A DNA stretch of 39,348 nt from Chloroflexota bacterium (GCA_021787395.1 JAJYLZ010000032.1:1-39348); one strand, 5' to 3'; counted from the first letter of the stretch, positions 24,985 through 34,846 are shown. A program made the numbers and translations. Notes: a model not told the origin generated them from the letters alone.

Positions 24985-26544
24985 GTGGCGCGACGTGTTG
25001 GATCATGGACGCTGGTCGCCATCCTCGCGTTGTCGGCCTGCGGCAGCCCGGCGCCGTCGGCCTCCCCGGCGGGACCGGCCCCGGCGGCCGCCACCACTGC
25101 GGCCGGCGCCTCGGCACCTGCGGCCGGATCCGCCAGTCCAGCGCCCACGCCGTCGCCGCCGCGTCCGACCGGGCTCCAATGGACCGAGACTGGGTCGATC
25201 GAAGTCGCCAGCTTGAAGGTGCCACTCGACTACAGCAACCCGGCCGCCGGCACCATCACGCTGGCCGTCGCGCGCCAGCCCGCCACCGACCCAGCCCACC
25301 GGATCGGAACGCTGTTCGTCAACCCGGGCGGCCCGGGCGCACGCGGCGTCCCGTTGATCGGGTCGGCGTTCCTCATGATGGCGCTGCCGCCTGAGGTCCT
25401 CGCGCGCTTCGACGTCGTCAGCTGGGATCCGCGAGGCGTGGGCCTGAGCAGCGGCGTGACCTGCCCGGCCAGCACGGTCGTCAAGGCGGTGGAGGCGCTC
25501 GACCCGAACCCGAAGCCCGGCGAGTACGGCGCCTTCCGCACCGTGTTCCACGACGTGGCCGCCGACTGCGAGTCCTCGGGCTCCGCGCCCATCCTCGCGT
25601 ACCTCTCCGAGGCGAACTCGGCCCGCGACATGGATGCGATCCGGGCGGCGCTCGGCGAGGACGCGATCACCTACGTCGGCTGGTCGTACGGCACGTATCT
25701 CGGGTACCTGTATGCCACGATGTTCCCGAACCGTCTCCGCGCGGCCGTGCTTGACGGACCAGTCGACCCGAACCTCGACCTCGCTGCCCGCGACGCGAGC
25801 CAGGCCAAGGGCTTCGAGCGGGCCCTTCGCCACCTGCTGGCGCTGTGCGCCGCCAAGGCCTCCTGCCCGTTCCACGGTGGCGGCGATCCACTCAGCGCCT
25901 ACGACCGGCTGATCGCCGGGCTGCCCACCACACCTGCGCCGGGCTCGGCCGGCACGCTGACGGCGGGCGTGGCCGTGACCGGGACGCTCAGCTGGCTGTA
26001 CGGCCAGGACGCCGCCGGCCTCCTGGTGTCCCTCCACCTGGCGGAGAGCGGCAACGGCGACCCGCTCATCGCGTCGGCCGACAGCTATTACTCGGACATC
26101 TCCCTCGGCAGCTACGAGGCGACCGTCTGCCTCGACGCTGCCCATCCTCACACGGAGGCCGCGATCGCCGGCGACGTCGCCGAGGTCCGCCAGGACGCCC
26201 CGAGATTCGGTCCCCTGGTGGTTCTCGGCGACCTCTACGGGTGTCTGGACTGGCCTGTTCCGGCTGCCCAGGTGGTCGTCGGCGCACCACCGGCCGGCCT
26301 GCCGCCGATCGTCGTCATCGCGTCGCTCTGGGACCCGGCCACGCCGCCATGGCAGGCGGCCCCGCTGGCGGCGGCCCTGGGAACGGGCGTCGTGCTCACC
26401 CGCGACGGGATCGGTCACACATCGGGCCCCTCGATGGAGAGCAATGCCTGTCTCCGCAACGCCGTCGCCTCGTACCTGGTCGCCGTCATCCCGCCGCCGC
26501 CGGGCACCGTCTGCAAGGACGCGCCTGTCGCGCTCGGGTCATAG
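24985..26544 (+). CDS. Secreted lipoprotein alpha/beta hydrolase with TAP-like C-terminal domain
   Basis: A 519-residue exported hydrolase of the tripeptidyl-aminopeptidase (SlpD/TAP, proline-iminopeptidase-like) group. The signal peptide MARRVGSWTLVAILALSAC ends in an LSAC lipobox, so Cys 19 is probably lipidated; a roughly 35-residue Ala/Pro/Thr linker follows. The catalytic domain has LFVNPGGPGARG (oxyanion hole), FDVVSWDPRGVGLSSG, ITYVGWSYGTYLGYLYATMFP (Ser in GWSYG), IASLWDPATP (Asp) and RDGIGHTS (His). The end (SNACLRNAVASYLV and PPPGTVC) matches the TAP-like domain. GTG 24985 has AGGAGG nine bases upstream. In characterised relatives this enzyme clips peptides from N-termini outside the cell; nutrient peptide use or envelope ester hydrolysis are both possible here. 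The gene is monocistronic, with its own promoter. Confidence 0.9.
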   Translation: MARRVGSWTLVAILALSACGSPAPSASPAGPAPAAATTAAGASAPAAGSASPAPTPSPPRPTGLQWTETGSIEVASLKVPLDYSNPAAGTITLAVARQPATDPAHRIGTLFVNPGGPGARGVPLIGSAFLMMALPPEVLARFDVVSWDPRGVGLSSGVTCPASTVVKAVEALDPNPKPGEYGAFRTVFHDVAADCESSGSAPILAYLSEANSARDMDAIRAALGEDAITYVGWSYGTYLGYLYATMFPNRLRAAVLDGPVDPNLDLAARDASQAKGFERALRHLLALCAAKASCPFHGGGDPLSAYDRLIAGLPTTPAPGSAGTLTAGVAVTGTLSWLYGQDAAGLLVSLHLAESGNGDPLIASADSYYSDISLGSYEATVCLDAAHPHTEAAIAGDVAEVRQDAPRFGPLVVLGDLYGCLDWPVPAAQVVVGAPPAGLPPIVVIASLWDPATPPWQAAPLAAALGTGVVLTRDGIGHTSGPSMESNACLRNAVASYLVAVIPPPPGTVCKDAPVALGS

Positions 26545-26628
26545 TCCGCGGCAGCGATCCGCTCGGTGCCGTCGATGCGATGCGCGTCGCCCGCACCCCG
26601 GCGACCCCCAACCGCAACCCCAATCGGG

Positions 26629-28370
<1,742 letters not shown>

Positions 28371-29021
28371 GACCCGGCGCCCGGCCGCACACACGCGCGT
28401 TCGCGGCGGTCGGCGGTCGTTGCCCGCAGGCCCCGCGCCGCGCGGTCCACGCCCCGCAGGAGCCCGGCGCCGTGCGGCCACGGGCTGGCACAACCCCGGG
28501 TTGTGTCCGCGCGCTCCAGTTCCCCGTGCAGCCGTGCCACCACGGGCTGGCACAACCCCGGGTTGTGTCCGCGCGCTCCAGTTCCCCGTGCAGCCGTGCC
28601 ACCACGGGCTGGCACAACCCCGGGTTGTGTCCGCGCGCTCCAGGCTCCGGGCGGCGTCCGGTGCGGCCCCGCGCACCACTGCAGGTTGTGCCTGCACGTG
28701 TATTCGGCGACCTTGTGGTCGACCGCACAACTGGCGGTGGTGCGAACGCGTCTGCGGGCCCCTGGGAGGGGACGCCCCCCGACGCCCGCGCGTAGATACA
28801 ACTTGCTGTTGTGCGCTTGGTCGAGGGAACCTGGAGGCGGGGTGCGGGAATGCGCCCGTGCGGGAGAGCAGGCAGGTGGCGGAGCGGGGGCCCGCCGCCG
28901 TCCGCTCGCGGGCACAACTGGTCGTTGTGCGGCACCCGCCACCGCTCGCACGTACAACTGCCCGTTGTGCCCCACCTTCCCGCGCCGGCAGGACCGGAGG
29001 CGTACACAACGTTGACGGGGC
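28371..29021. repeat. Non-coding gap with array of CACAAC-N5-GTTGTG inverted repeats
   Basis: The region between pyrG and the rho promoter has no credible gene. It holds eight 17-bp inverted repeats of the form CACAAC-N5-GTTGTG at 28489, 28551, 28613, 28674, 28726, 28797, 28913 and 28953, plus a half site at 29005-29010 abutting the rho -35 box. Copies at 28489, 28551, 28613 and 28913 have perfect arms; 28797 and 28953 begin TACAAC; 28674 is CACCAC and 28726 ends GTGGTG. The five-base centre varies (CCCGG three times, TGCAG, TGGCG, TTGCT, TGGTC, TGCCC). The arms are conserved while flanks are not, which suggests selection for a protein-binding site or an RNA hairpin. I do not recognise the element. 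No other copy was noticed in the window. Confidence 0.9.
28478..28643. repeat. 62-bp direct tandem repeats (about 2.7 units)
   Basis: Three units with exact 62-bp period, identical over 28478-28643. Each unit holds one CACAAC-N5-GTTGTG inverted repeat, and the joint between units can form a second hairpin from CCAG-N3-CCCGTG pairing with CACGGGCTGG. This is the youngest part of the larger inverted-repeat array. Confidence 0.93.
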
Positions 29022-29041
29022 GGCGCGCCGTCCAATATGAT
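29012..29041 (+). promoter_or_regulatory. Predicted sigma70 promoter of rho
   Basis: TTGACG (29012-29017), 18-bp spacer, TATGAT (29036-29041), the best consensus match in the window. Start near 29048 gives a leader of about 123 nt. The last half copy of the CACAAC array (29005-29010) touches the -35 box. Confidence 0.6.
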
Positions 29042-29170
29042 CGATCTACCCCCACCGGCCGCGCGCGACGTTCCGACGATTCCGCGCGAACAACGGCCCG
29101 TGGCGCGCTCCATCCCGACCGGTCCGCACCCGCGTCGCACCGCACTCCCACCCGAGGGAATTCCCGTCCA

Positions 29171-30547
29171 ATGCCGAACGGCCCCGACCAGCGCCCGAGC
29201 CGCAACCGCCGCTCCCGCCGGCGATCCCAGACCAGCCGCCTGCCCGTCACCGAGCAGGACGAGGTCGCAGAACTCGAGGCGGCGCGCGAGCGCAATGACC
29301 TGGACTTCCGCGACCTCAGCGAGATGTCCGTCAAGGAGCTGCGCGAGGTCGGCAGGAGCCTCGAGATCGACACCGGCGCCGACCGCCGCGAGGAGCTGGT
29401 GGACGCCATCCTCCAGGCCCAGACGGAGCGCGCCGGCCTCGACTACGTGTTCGGCATCCTCGACATCGTGGACGAGGGCTACGGCTTCATGCGCCGCCAC
29501 GGCCTGCTGCCGAGCCCCGACGACGTCTACGTCTCGTCGAGCCAGGTCCGACGGTTCGGCCTCCGGGTCGGCGACCGCGTCGTGGGCGCCGTGCGGGCGC
29601 CGCGCGAGGGGGAGAAGTACTGGGGCCTGATCCGCGTCGACACCGTGAACGGCGTGGACACCGACGCCGCGCGCCGGCGGCCGTTCTTCAACGACCTGAC
29701 GCCGATCCACCCGATCGAGCTGATCAACCTCGAGTCGGACCCGAAGAACCTGTCCCAGCGCCTGGTCAACCTGGTGAACCCGCTGGGCAAGGGCCAGCGC
29801 GCGCTGATCGTGTCGCCGCCCAAGGCCGGCAAGACGATGCTCCTCAAGAACATCGCCAACGGCATCACCTCCAACTACCCGGACATCCTGCTCATGGTCG
29901 CCCTCATCGGCGAGCGGCCGGAGGAGGTCACCGACATGCGCCGCAGCGTGCATGGCGAGGTGATCAGCTCCACCTTCGACGAGCCCACCGAGAACCACAC
30001 GCACGTGGCGGAGATGGCGCTCGAGATCGCGAAGCGCCAGGTGGAGACCGGCCGCGACGTCGTGATCCTGCTCGACTCGATCACCCGCCTCGCGCGCGCG
30101 TACAACCTCGCGCTTCCGCCCAGCGGCCGGACGCTGTCGGGCGGCATCGACCCGATCGCCCTCTACCCGCCCAAGCGCTTCTTCGGCGCCGCCCGGAAGA
30201 TCGAGGAGGGCGGCTCGCTCACGATCATCGCCACCTGCCTCGTCGACACCGGGTCGCGCATGGACGACGTGATCTACGAGGAGTTCAAGGGCACCGGCAA
30301 CTCGGAGCTGATCCTGGACCGCAAACTGGCCGAGAAGCGCATCTTCCCGGCGATCGACGTCCAGCGGTCCGGCACCCGGCGCGAGGAGCTGCTCCTCGAG
30401 GAGGGGACGCTCAAGATGGTGTGGACGATGCGGCGGATGCTGTCGGCCGTCGGCACCAACGAGGGCATCGAGCTGCTCCTCAACCGGATCGCCAAGACCG
30501 AGAACAACGCGCAGTTCCTGGGCTCGCTGAACAAACCCCTCGACTGA
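29171..30547 (+). CDS. rho: Transcription termination factor Rho
   Basis: Hexameric RNA helicase that ends transcription at Rho-dependent sites. The 458-residue product has an Arg/Gln-rich N-terminal tail (about 40 residues), a Rho N-terminal helical domain ([15 protein letters not shown]), an RNA-binding cold-shock-like domain ([20 protein letters not shown]), and the RecA-type motor: [16 protein letters not shown] (Walker A), [16 protein letters not shown] (Walker B), [32 protein letters not shown] (Q/R loop region) and [15 protein letters not shown] longer in-frame ORF reaches back to 28811, but it runs through the repeat array and the promoter, so ATG 29171 is preferred; only a weak GAGGGA lies upstream. 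Two hairpins follow the stop. Confidence 0.96.
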   Translation: MPNGPDQRPSRNRRSRRRSQTSRLPVTEQDEVAELEAARERNDLDFRDLSEMSVKELREVGRSLEIDTGADRREELVDAILQAQTERAGLDYVFGILDIVDEGYGFMRRHGLLPSPDDVYVSSSQVRRFGLRVGDRVVGAVRAPREGEKYWGLIRVDTVNGVDTDAARRRPFFNDLTPIHPIELINLESDPKNLSQRLVNLVNPLGKGQRALIVSPPKAGKTMLLKNIANGITSNYPDILLMVALIGERPEEVTDMRRSVHGEVISSTFDEPTENHTHVAEMALEIAKRQVETGRDVVILLDSITRLARAYNLALPPSGRTLSGGIDPIALYPPKRFFGAARKIEEGGSLTIIATCLVDTGSRMDDVIYEEFKGTGNSELILDRKLAEKRIFPAIDVQRSGTRREELLLEEGTLKMVWTMRRMLSAVGTNEGIELLLNRIAKTENNAQFLGSLNKPLD

Positions 30548-30550
30548 TCG

Positions 30551-30591
30551 GGCGGCCTCCGGGTGGCCGCCTGCGACGGTCGCGAGCCGTC
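30551..30591 (+). terminator. Tandem hairpins after rho
   Basis: Hairpin one is GGCGGCC (30551-30557), 7-nt loop, GGCCGCC (30565-30571). Hairpin two is GACGG (30575-30579), 7-nt loop, CCGTC (30587-30591). Neither is followed by a T run, so this is a weak or factor-assisted terminator candidate. Confidence 0.4.
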
Positions 30592-30639
30592 CCTGTGTGA
30601 CGAACCGTCGGTTAGGAAACGTTTACCATCGGTCGAAGG

Positions 30640-30808
30640 GTCCCAGATTCGGACAGATTCGGGACGTGTGGCCCGGGAGAAAAGGCCTCCCGACACCCCT
30701 CCAAATCGGGTTGCGTCGTTTGACCTACCTGTTGACGGTCTGTTAGGGTCCGCTGGTCGAAACGGCCGCGGGACGCTCAGGCGGCCACTCGTTTCGCCAC
30801 ACGACCAG
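30640..30808 (+). other. Multi-hairpin region in the leader of the LysM-M23 gene
   Basis: The 329-bp gap between rho and the LysM-M23 gene holds several perfect stems: GTCCC/GGGAC (30640-30644 with 30661-30665), CGGGAG/CTCCCG (30674-30679 with 30687-30692) and a nested hairpin at 30753-30808 made of CTGGTCG/CGACCAG, GAAACG/CGTTTC and GCCGC/GCGGC around an 11-nt loop, with bulges only on the 3' side. A direct repeat AGATTCGG occurs twice at 30645-30662. It lacks the CAGCTAAC and GGTGAA signatures of the c-di-AMP (ydaO) riboswitch that often precedes such genes. A TACCAT at 30624-30629 or the promoter at 30720-30749 could start the transcript. Confidence 0.4.
30720..30749 (+). promoter_or_regulatory. 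Predicted promoter of LysM-M23 gene
   Basis: TTGACC (30720-30725), 18-bp spacer, TAGGGT (30744-30749). A second TTGACG lies at 30732-30737. Start near 30756 would give a leader of about 120 nt that begins inside the large nested hairpin. Confidence 0.45.
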
Positions 30809-30876
30809 CACCCCGTGGGGGTCGGCAAGGGCGGCTCGGTTCGCCTCCGCGCCCGATCTCCTCCCAGGAGGCCGTA

Positions 30877-32226
30877 TTGCAGAAAACCACCGACGGCGTC
30901 GGTCGCCGGCCCGACCGCTTGCGCCCTGCCCGCCGTGTGACTCCCGCCGGCCGCCATGCCCCCGCCGCGCTCGCGGCGCTCGGGGCGCGCCTCGGCCGCG
31001 TCGCTCCAGTCGGCGAACGGCTCCGCTCGCTCGCGGCGTCGGCCCGTCCGCTCGCCACGACGGAGCGCACCCTTCCGATCGCCGTCGCCGCGGTCGTCGC
31101 CGTGGCCTCGATGCTCGCCTTCCTGCCCAGCACCCCGGCTGGCTCAGCCGGCGCGGCGCAGGGCTCCTCGACCAGCCCCCGGCTCGCCATCAACGGCGGG
31201 GTCCACAACCTCGCGGTCGGCGGCAGCACGCGGGCGGCAGCGATCCTCGACGCCCAGCACGTCGACGCCAGCTTCCAGCCCATCACCCTGCCGACGGACC
31301 TGTCCACGGCGCCGGCAGCCGACCAGCCCAGCCAGGACCCCGGCGCCGTGACCGCCGACGGCACGCTGATTACCGGCTATGCACCCGACTCCACGGTCAA
31401 GGACGGGTCGTCGCTGATCCAGATCTACCGCGTCAAGAAGGGCGACACGCTGTCCACGATCGCCGCCAACTACCACATCTCGATGATGACGCTGTGGTGG
31501 GCGAACAAGTCGACGATGACCTCGAAGACCGACCTCCACGTCGGCCAGCTGATCAAGGTCCCGCCCGCCAACGGGCTGATCGTCACCGTCGCCGCCAACG
31601 ACACGCTCGACAGCCTCGCGGCCAAGTACAGCGTCGACCCGCAGAGCATCCTGGACATCAACCAGCTCACCGACCCCACGCTCGTCGTCGGCCAGGTGCT
31701 GATCGTGCCGGGCGCCCGGGGCGCGCCGATCCCCACGCCCAAGCCCGTCCCGCAGACCGCGTCCATCAGCCACTCGTCGTCTTCCGCGAGCAGCAGCCAG
31801 CACAGCAGCGGCGGCTCCGCCTCCGGCATCAGCGGCCAGTACACGGGCGGCAAGATGTCCTGGCCCGTCGTCGGCGGCGGCAACTACATCAGCCAGTACT
31901 ACCACTACGGCCACTGGGCGATCGACATCGCCGCCCAGTACGGGAGCGAGGTCGTGGCGGCGGCGGCCGGACGGGTCATCTTCGCCGGCTGGAAGAACAA
32001 CGGCGGCGGCTGGCAGGTCTGGATCAGCCACGGCGGTGACCTGTACACGACGTACAACCACATGTCCGCGATCACCGTGGCGCCCGGCGACAACGTGAGC
32101 CGCGGCCAGCAGGTGGGCCGGATCGGCCAGAGCGGTGACGCCACCGGGCCGCACCTCCACTTCGAGGTGTGGGTCGGGCCGATCTGGAACGGCGGGCAGC
32201 GGATGAACCCGCTCAACTACCTGTAG
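30877..32226 (+). CDS. LysM-domain M23 metallopeptidase (peptidoglycan hydrolase)
   Basis: A 449-residue cell-wall endopeptidase anchored by one membrane segment (about residues 68-86, IAVAAVVAVASMLAFLP). Two LysM domains follow, YRVKKGDTLSTIAANYHI (from about residue 182) and VTVAANDTLDSLAAKYSV (to about 278), which bind glycan strands; then a Ser-rich linker (about 290-318). The C-terminal M23 domain has the zinc motifs GHWAIDIAA (HxxxD, residue 345) and GPHLHFEVW (HxH), with the active-site His in ISHGGDLYTTYNHMS. The start is TTG 30877, supported by AGGAGG five bases upstream; no ATG/GTG fits. It sits behind a structured leader and is closed by a strong hairpin at 32248. All catalytic residues are present, so it is likely active in wall remodelling or cell separation. 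Confidence 0.92.
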   Translation: MQKTTDGVGRRPDRLRPARRVTPAGRHAPAALAALGARLGRVAPVGERLRSLAASARPLATTERTLPIAVAAVVAVASMLAFLPSTPAGSAGAAQGSSTSPRLAINGGVHNLAVGGSTRAAAILDAQHVDASFQPITLPTDLSTAPAADQPSQDPGAVTADGTLITGYAPDSTVKDGSSLIQIYRVKKGDTLSTIAANYHISMMTLWWANKSTMTSKTDLHVGQLIKVPPANGLIVTVAANDTLDSLAAKYSVDPQSILDINQLTDPTLVVGQVLIVPGARGAPIPTPKPVPQTASISHSSSSASSSQHSSGGSASGISGQYTGGKMSWPVVGGGNYISQYYHYGHWAIDIAAQYGSEVVAAAAGRVIFAGWKNNGGGWQVWISHGGDLYTTYNHMSAITVAPGDNVSRGQQVGRIGQSGDATGPHLHFEVWVGPIWNGGQRMNPLNYL

Positions 32227-32247
32227 AACCGGCCTCCCGGCCGCAGA

Positions 32248-32270
32248 CGCCCCCGGAATCCCCGGGGGCG
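32248..32270 (+). terminator. Strong GC hairpin after LysM-M23 gene
   Basis: A 9-bp perfect stem (CGCCCCCGG with CCGGGGGCG) and 5-nt loop, followed by TTGTCGTT. The tail is only moderately T-rich, but stem strength and position 22 bp after the stop fit a terminator. Confidence 0.65.
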
Positions 32271-32296
32271 TTGTCGTTCCGCCGCCGGTCCCGTGC

Positions 32297-32302
32297 GAGA
32301 AT
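32297..32302 (+). promoter_or_regulatory. Candidate leaderless -10 box (GAGAAT) of obgE
   Basis: GAGAAT, preceded by TGC (extended -10-like), lies seven bases before the ATG at 32310. There is no ribosome site. It is a weaker match than the TANNNT boxes at six other genes. Confidence 0.35.
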
Positions 32303-32309
32303 GCCTGCG

Positions 32310-33599
32310 ATGTTCCTTGACGAGGTCCGCATCGTCGTGCGAGCCGGTGCCGGCGGCGACGGTGCGGCGACCATGCGCCGAGAGGCCCACGTGCCGCGCG
32401 GCGGCCCCGACGGCGGCGACGGGGGTCGCGGCGGCTCGGTCTACCTGCGCGTCGACGTGGGGCAGACGACGCTGCGCGACTTCCGGTACCGGCACCGCTT
32501 CGCCGCCACCCCCGGGGGTTCGGGCGAGCGCCAGAAGCGGCACGGCAAGGCGGGCGAGGACCTGTTCCTCGCGGTCCCCCCGGGAACGGCCGTCATCGAC
32601 GAGGGCACGGGCGAGCTGATCGCGGACCTGGTGGCAGTGGGCCAGGAGGCCATGGTGGCGCGCGGCGGGCGGGGCGGCCTCGGCAACGTGCACTTCGCGA
32701 CGGCCACCCACCAGGCTCCGCGCCATGCCCAGCGGGGCGAGCCCGGCGAGGAGCGGACGCTGCGCCTCGAGCTCCGGCTGATCGCCGACGTGGGGCTCGT
32801 CGGGCTGCCCAACGCCGGCAAGTCCACCCTGTTGGCGGCGCTGACGGCGGCGCGGCCCAAGATCGCACCCTACCCGTTCACCACCCTCGAGCCCAACCTG
32901 GGCGTGCTGGACCTCGGCGTGGACGACGGGCGCCGCCCGACGATCGCCGACGTGCCGGGGCTGATCGAGGGCGCGTCCGACGGCGCCGGCCTGGGCCACG
33001 CGTTCCTGCGCCACGTCGAGCGCACGCGCGTGCTGCTGCACGTGGTGGACGGCGCGTCGCGAGACCCCCAGTGGGACCATGACGTCATCCGCGACGAGCT
33101 CGAGGCGCACGATCCGGCGCTGCTCGCCAAGCCGATCCTGGTGGTGTTCAACAAGATGGACCTGCCCGCCGCCCAGGCGGCCTGGCCGGCGTTCGAGGCC
33201 GAGGCGCGCCGGGAGGACCGCGGCGTGGTGGCCATCTCCGCCGACACGGGCGAGGGCCTCGACGCGCTGCGGTCGGCGGTCGGCGTCATGCTCCCCGACG
33301 CCGAGGCGCTGGCCGAGCCGCCCGAGCCCGCGGGCGTCGTGGTCCACCGGCTCGAGGCCGCCGGCGACGGCTTCACCGTCGAGCGCGACGCGGAGGGCCT
33401 CGTCGTGCGGGGCAAGCGGATCGAGCGCCTGGCGGTGCAGACCAACTTCGACAACGAGGAGTCGGCCGAGCGCTTCCAGCGCGAGCTGCTGCGCCTCGGC
33501 ATCGACGCCGCGCTCCGCAGAGCCGGCGTGCGCCCGGGCGACAGCGTCCGCGTGGGCGGCCTGGAGCTGGCCTGGGAGCCGTCCGAGGAGGGCGAGTGA
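32310..33599 (+). CDS. obgE: GTPase ObgE/CgtA
   Basis: Ribosome-associated GTPase needed for 50S maturation and stress responses. The 429-residue product has the Gly-rich Obg fold first (MFLDEVRIVVRAGAGGDGAATMRRE, PDGGDGGRGGSVYL), then the G domain from about residue 160: GLPNAGKSTLLAAL (G1), YPFTTLEPN (G2), DVPGLIEGASDGAGLG (G3), FNKMD (G4) and ISADTGEG (G5). A C-terminal OCT domain (VVHRLEAAGDGFTVERD, IERLAVQTNFDNEESAERF) completes the Gram-positive/actinobacterial three-domain form. I chose ATG 32310 (family start MFLDEV) over the in-frame ATG 32301. The stop overlaps nadD by 4 bp. Confidence 0.96.
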   Translation: MFLDEVRIVVRAGAGGDGAATMRREAHVPRGGPDGGDGGRGGSVYLRVDVGQTTLRDFRYRHRFAATPGGSGERQKRHGKAGEDLFLAVPPGTAVIDEGTGELIADLVAVGQEAMVARGGRGGLGNVHFATATHQAPRHAQRGEPGEERTLRLELRLIADVGLVGLPNAGKSTLLAALTAARPKIAPYPFTTLEPNLGVLDLGVDDGRRPTIADVPGLIEGASDGAGLGHAFLRHVERTRVLLHVVDGASRDPQWDHDVIRDELEAHDPALLAKPILVVFNKMDLPAAQAAWPAFEAEARREDRGVVAISADTGEGLDALRSAVGVMLPDAEALAEPPEPAGVVVHRLEAAGDGFTVERDAEGLVVRGKRIERLAVQTNFDNEESAERFQRELLRLGIDAALRRAGVRPGDSVRVGGLELAWEPSEEGE

Positions 33600-34243
33600 G
33601 CGACGCGCCCGACAGCCTGCCCGTCCTCCCCGCCGCACCGACGGTGCCAGGGTCGGTGGGCATCCTCGGCGGCACGTTCGACCCGGTCCACCACGGGCAC
33701 CTCCTGATCGCCGAGGAGGCGCGCGAGGCGCTGGGGCTCGAGCGGGTGCTGCTCGTGCCGGCCGCGTCACCGCCCCACAAGCCGGACCAGCCCGTGTCCG
33801 CCCCGGAAGACCGGCTGGCGATGGTGCGCCTCGCGGTGGCCGGCAACCCGGCCCTCGAGGCATCGGACATCGAGGTCCGTCGCGGCGGGACGTCGTACAC
33901 GGTGGAGACGCTGCGCGCCCTGCGCGACGGCGGCCTCGAGGAGCCGTGGCTCCTCCTCTCGTCCGAGGCGCTCGCGCTCCTGGCCACCTGGCGAGAGCCG
34001 CGCGCGATCCTCGAGCTGGCTCGGCTCGCCGTCGTGCCCCGGCAGGGCTTCGACCCGCTCGGCCCGGACTGGGTCGAGGCCCGGTTCCCGGGCGCCGCGG
34101 ACCGCGTCCGCTTCCTGCCGGGGCCCCTGTTGCCGATCTCGGGTAGCGTGGTGCGGCGCAGGGCGCACGTCGGCCGCTCCGTGCGTTACCTCGTCCCGGA
34201 TGCCGTCGCCGCCTACATCGCCGACCACCGCCTGTACCGCTGA
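33596..34243 (+). CDS. nadD: Nicotinate-nucleotide adenylyltransferase
   Basis: Adenylates nicotinate mononucleotide to deamido-NAD in NAD synthesis. The 215-residue product has GILGGTFDPVHHGHLLIAEEA (nucleotidyl-transfer HxGH motif), VPAASPPHKPDQ, DRLAMVRLAV, and the end RYLVPDAVAAYIADHRLY. The usual IGAD motif is replaced by LSSE, and the ISST/SSxxIR motif reads ISGSVVRRR; both are deviations at substrate-binding positions, though overall similarity is clear. GTG 33596 overlaps the obgE stop, so the pair is translationally coupled; rsfS follows 43 bp on, the standard obgE-nadD-rsfS neighbourhood. Confidence 0.93.
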   Translation: MSDAPDSLPVLPAAPTVPGSVGILGGTFDPVHHGHLLIAEEAREALGLERVLLVPAASPPHKPDQPVSAPEDRLAMVRLAVAGNPALEASDIEVRRGGTSYTVETLRALRDGGLEEPWLLLSSEALALLATWREPRAILELARLAVVPRQGFDPLGPDWVEARFPGAADRVRFLPGPLLPISGSVVRRRAHVGRSVRYLVPDAVAAYIADHRLYR

Positions 34244-34286
34244 ACGCGACTGTCGCTCGCAAGCCGCCTGGAGGACGCCGACCGAC

Positions 34287-34706
34287 GTGACCGAACTCAC
34301 CGCGACCGCACCCCGACCGGACGGGCTGCCGAACCGCACCGCCGCCGCGCCGGCCCCCGACCGAGCCCCGCTCGACCTGGCCCGCCGGATCGTCGAGCTG
34401 GCGGAGGACAAGAAGGCGGCCGACATCGTGCTGCTCGACCTCGCCGAGCTGACCACGCTCGCCGATGCGTTCGTGATCTGCTCGGGGGGCTCGGAGCGGC
34501 AGATCGACGCCATCGCGGACGGCATCGTCGAGGGCCTGCGGGCCGAGGGCGTCCGGCCCATCGGGCGCGAGGGCACCCCGGCGTCGCACTGGGTGCTGGT
34601 GGACTTCGGCTCGGTGATCGTGCACGTGTTCACGCCCCCGGAGCGGGACTACTACGGCCTCGAGAAGCACTGGTCCGCGGCCCGGGTGGTCCTGCGGGTC
34701 CAGTAG
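34287..34706 (+). CDS. rsfS: Ribosomal silencing factor RsfS
   Basis: RsfS binds uL14 on the 50S subunit and blocks subunit joining during starvation. The 139-residue product carries about 30 extra N-terminal residues (Thr/Ala/Pro-rich), then LARRIVELAEDKKAADIVLLD, LADAFVICSGGSERQIDAIADGI, GREGTPASHWVLVDFGSVIVHVF and ERDYYGLEKHW, all standard. GTG 34287 was chosen because the frame further upstream lies within nadD; GGAGG lies about 12 bases before it. It completes the obgE-nadD-rsfS operon. Confidence 0.94.
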   Translation: MTELTATAPRPDGLPNRTAAAPAPDRAPLDLARRIVELAEDKKAADIVLLDLAELTTLADAFVICSGGSERQIDAIADGIVEGLRAEGVRPIGREGTPASHWVLVDFGSVIVHVFTPPERDYYGLEKHWSAARVVLRVQ

Positions 34707-34846
34707 GCTCGCCGGTGGCACCGGGCCCCCTCCGTGGGGTACCGCTCCGGCCGGTACCGCTGGGTCATGTGCAGTCGGGCCGGGGGTGCCTAGCATCGCC
34801 AGCAGGTCGTCAGCCGGCGTGGCTGGCGCCACCGGAGAAGTCCCGA

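Noticed and set aside
28489..28970. CRISPR array
   Set aside because: The repeats are short inverted repeats with irregular spacing, the first spacers are identical to each other, and no cas gene is present.
28811..29170. 120-codon N-terminal extension of rho, or ORFs in the repeat array
   Set aside because: The extension would cover the promoter and inverted repeats, and family similarity starts after 29171. Repeat-array ORFs differ in frame between units and lack ribosome sites.
30600..30876. c-di-AMP (ydaO-type) riboswitch before the LysM-M23 gene
   Set aside because: Gene context fits, but the conserved GGTGAA-type and CAGCTAAC stretches are missing.
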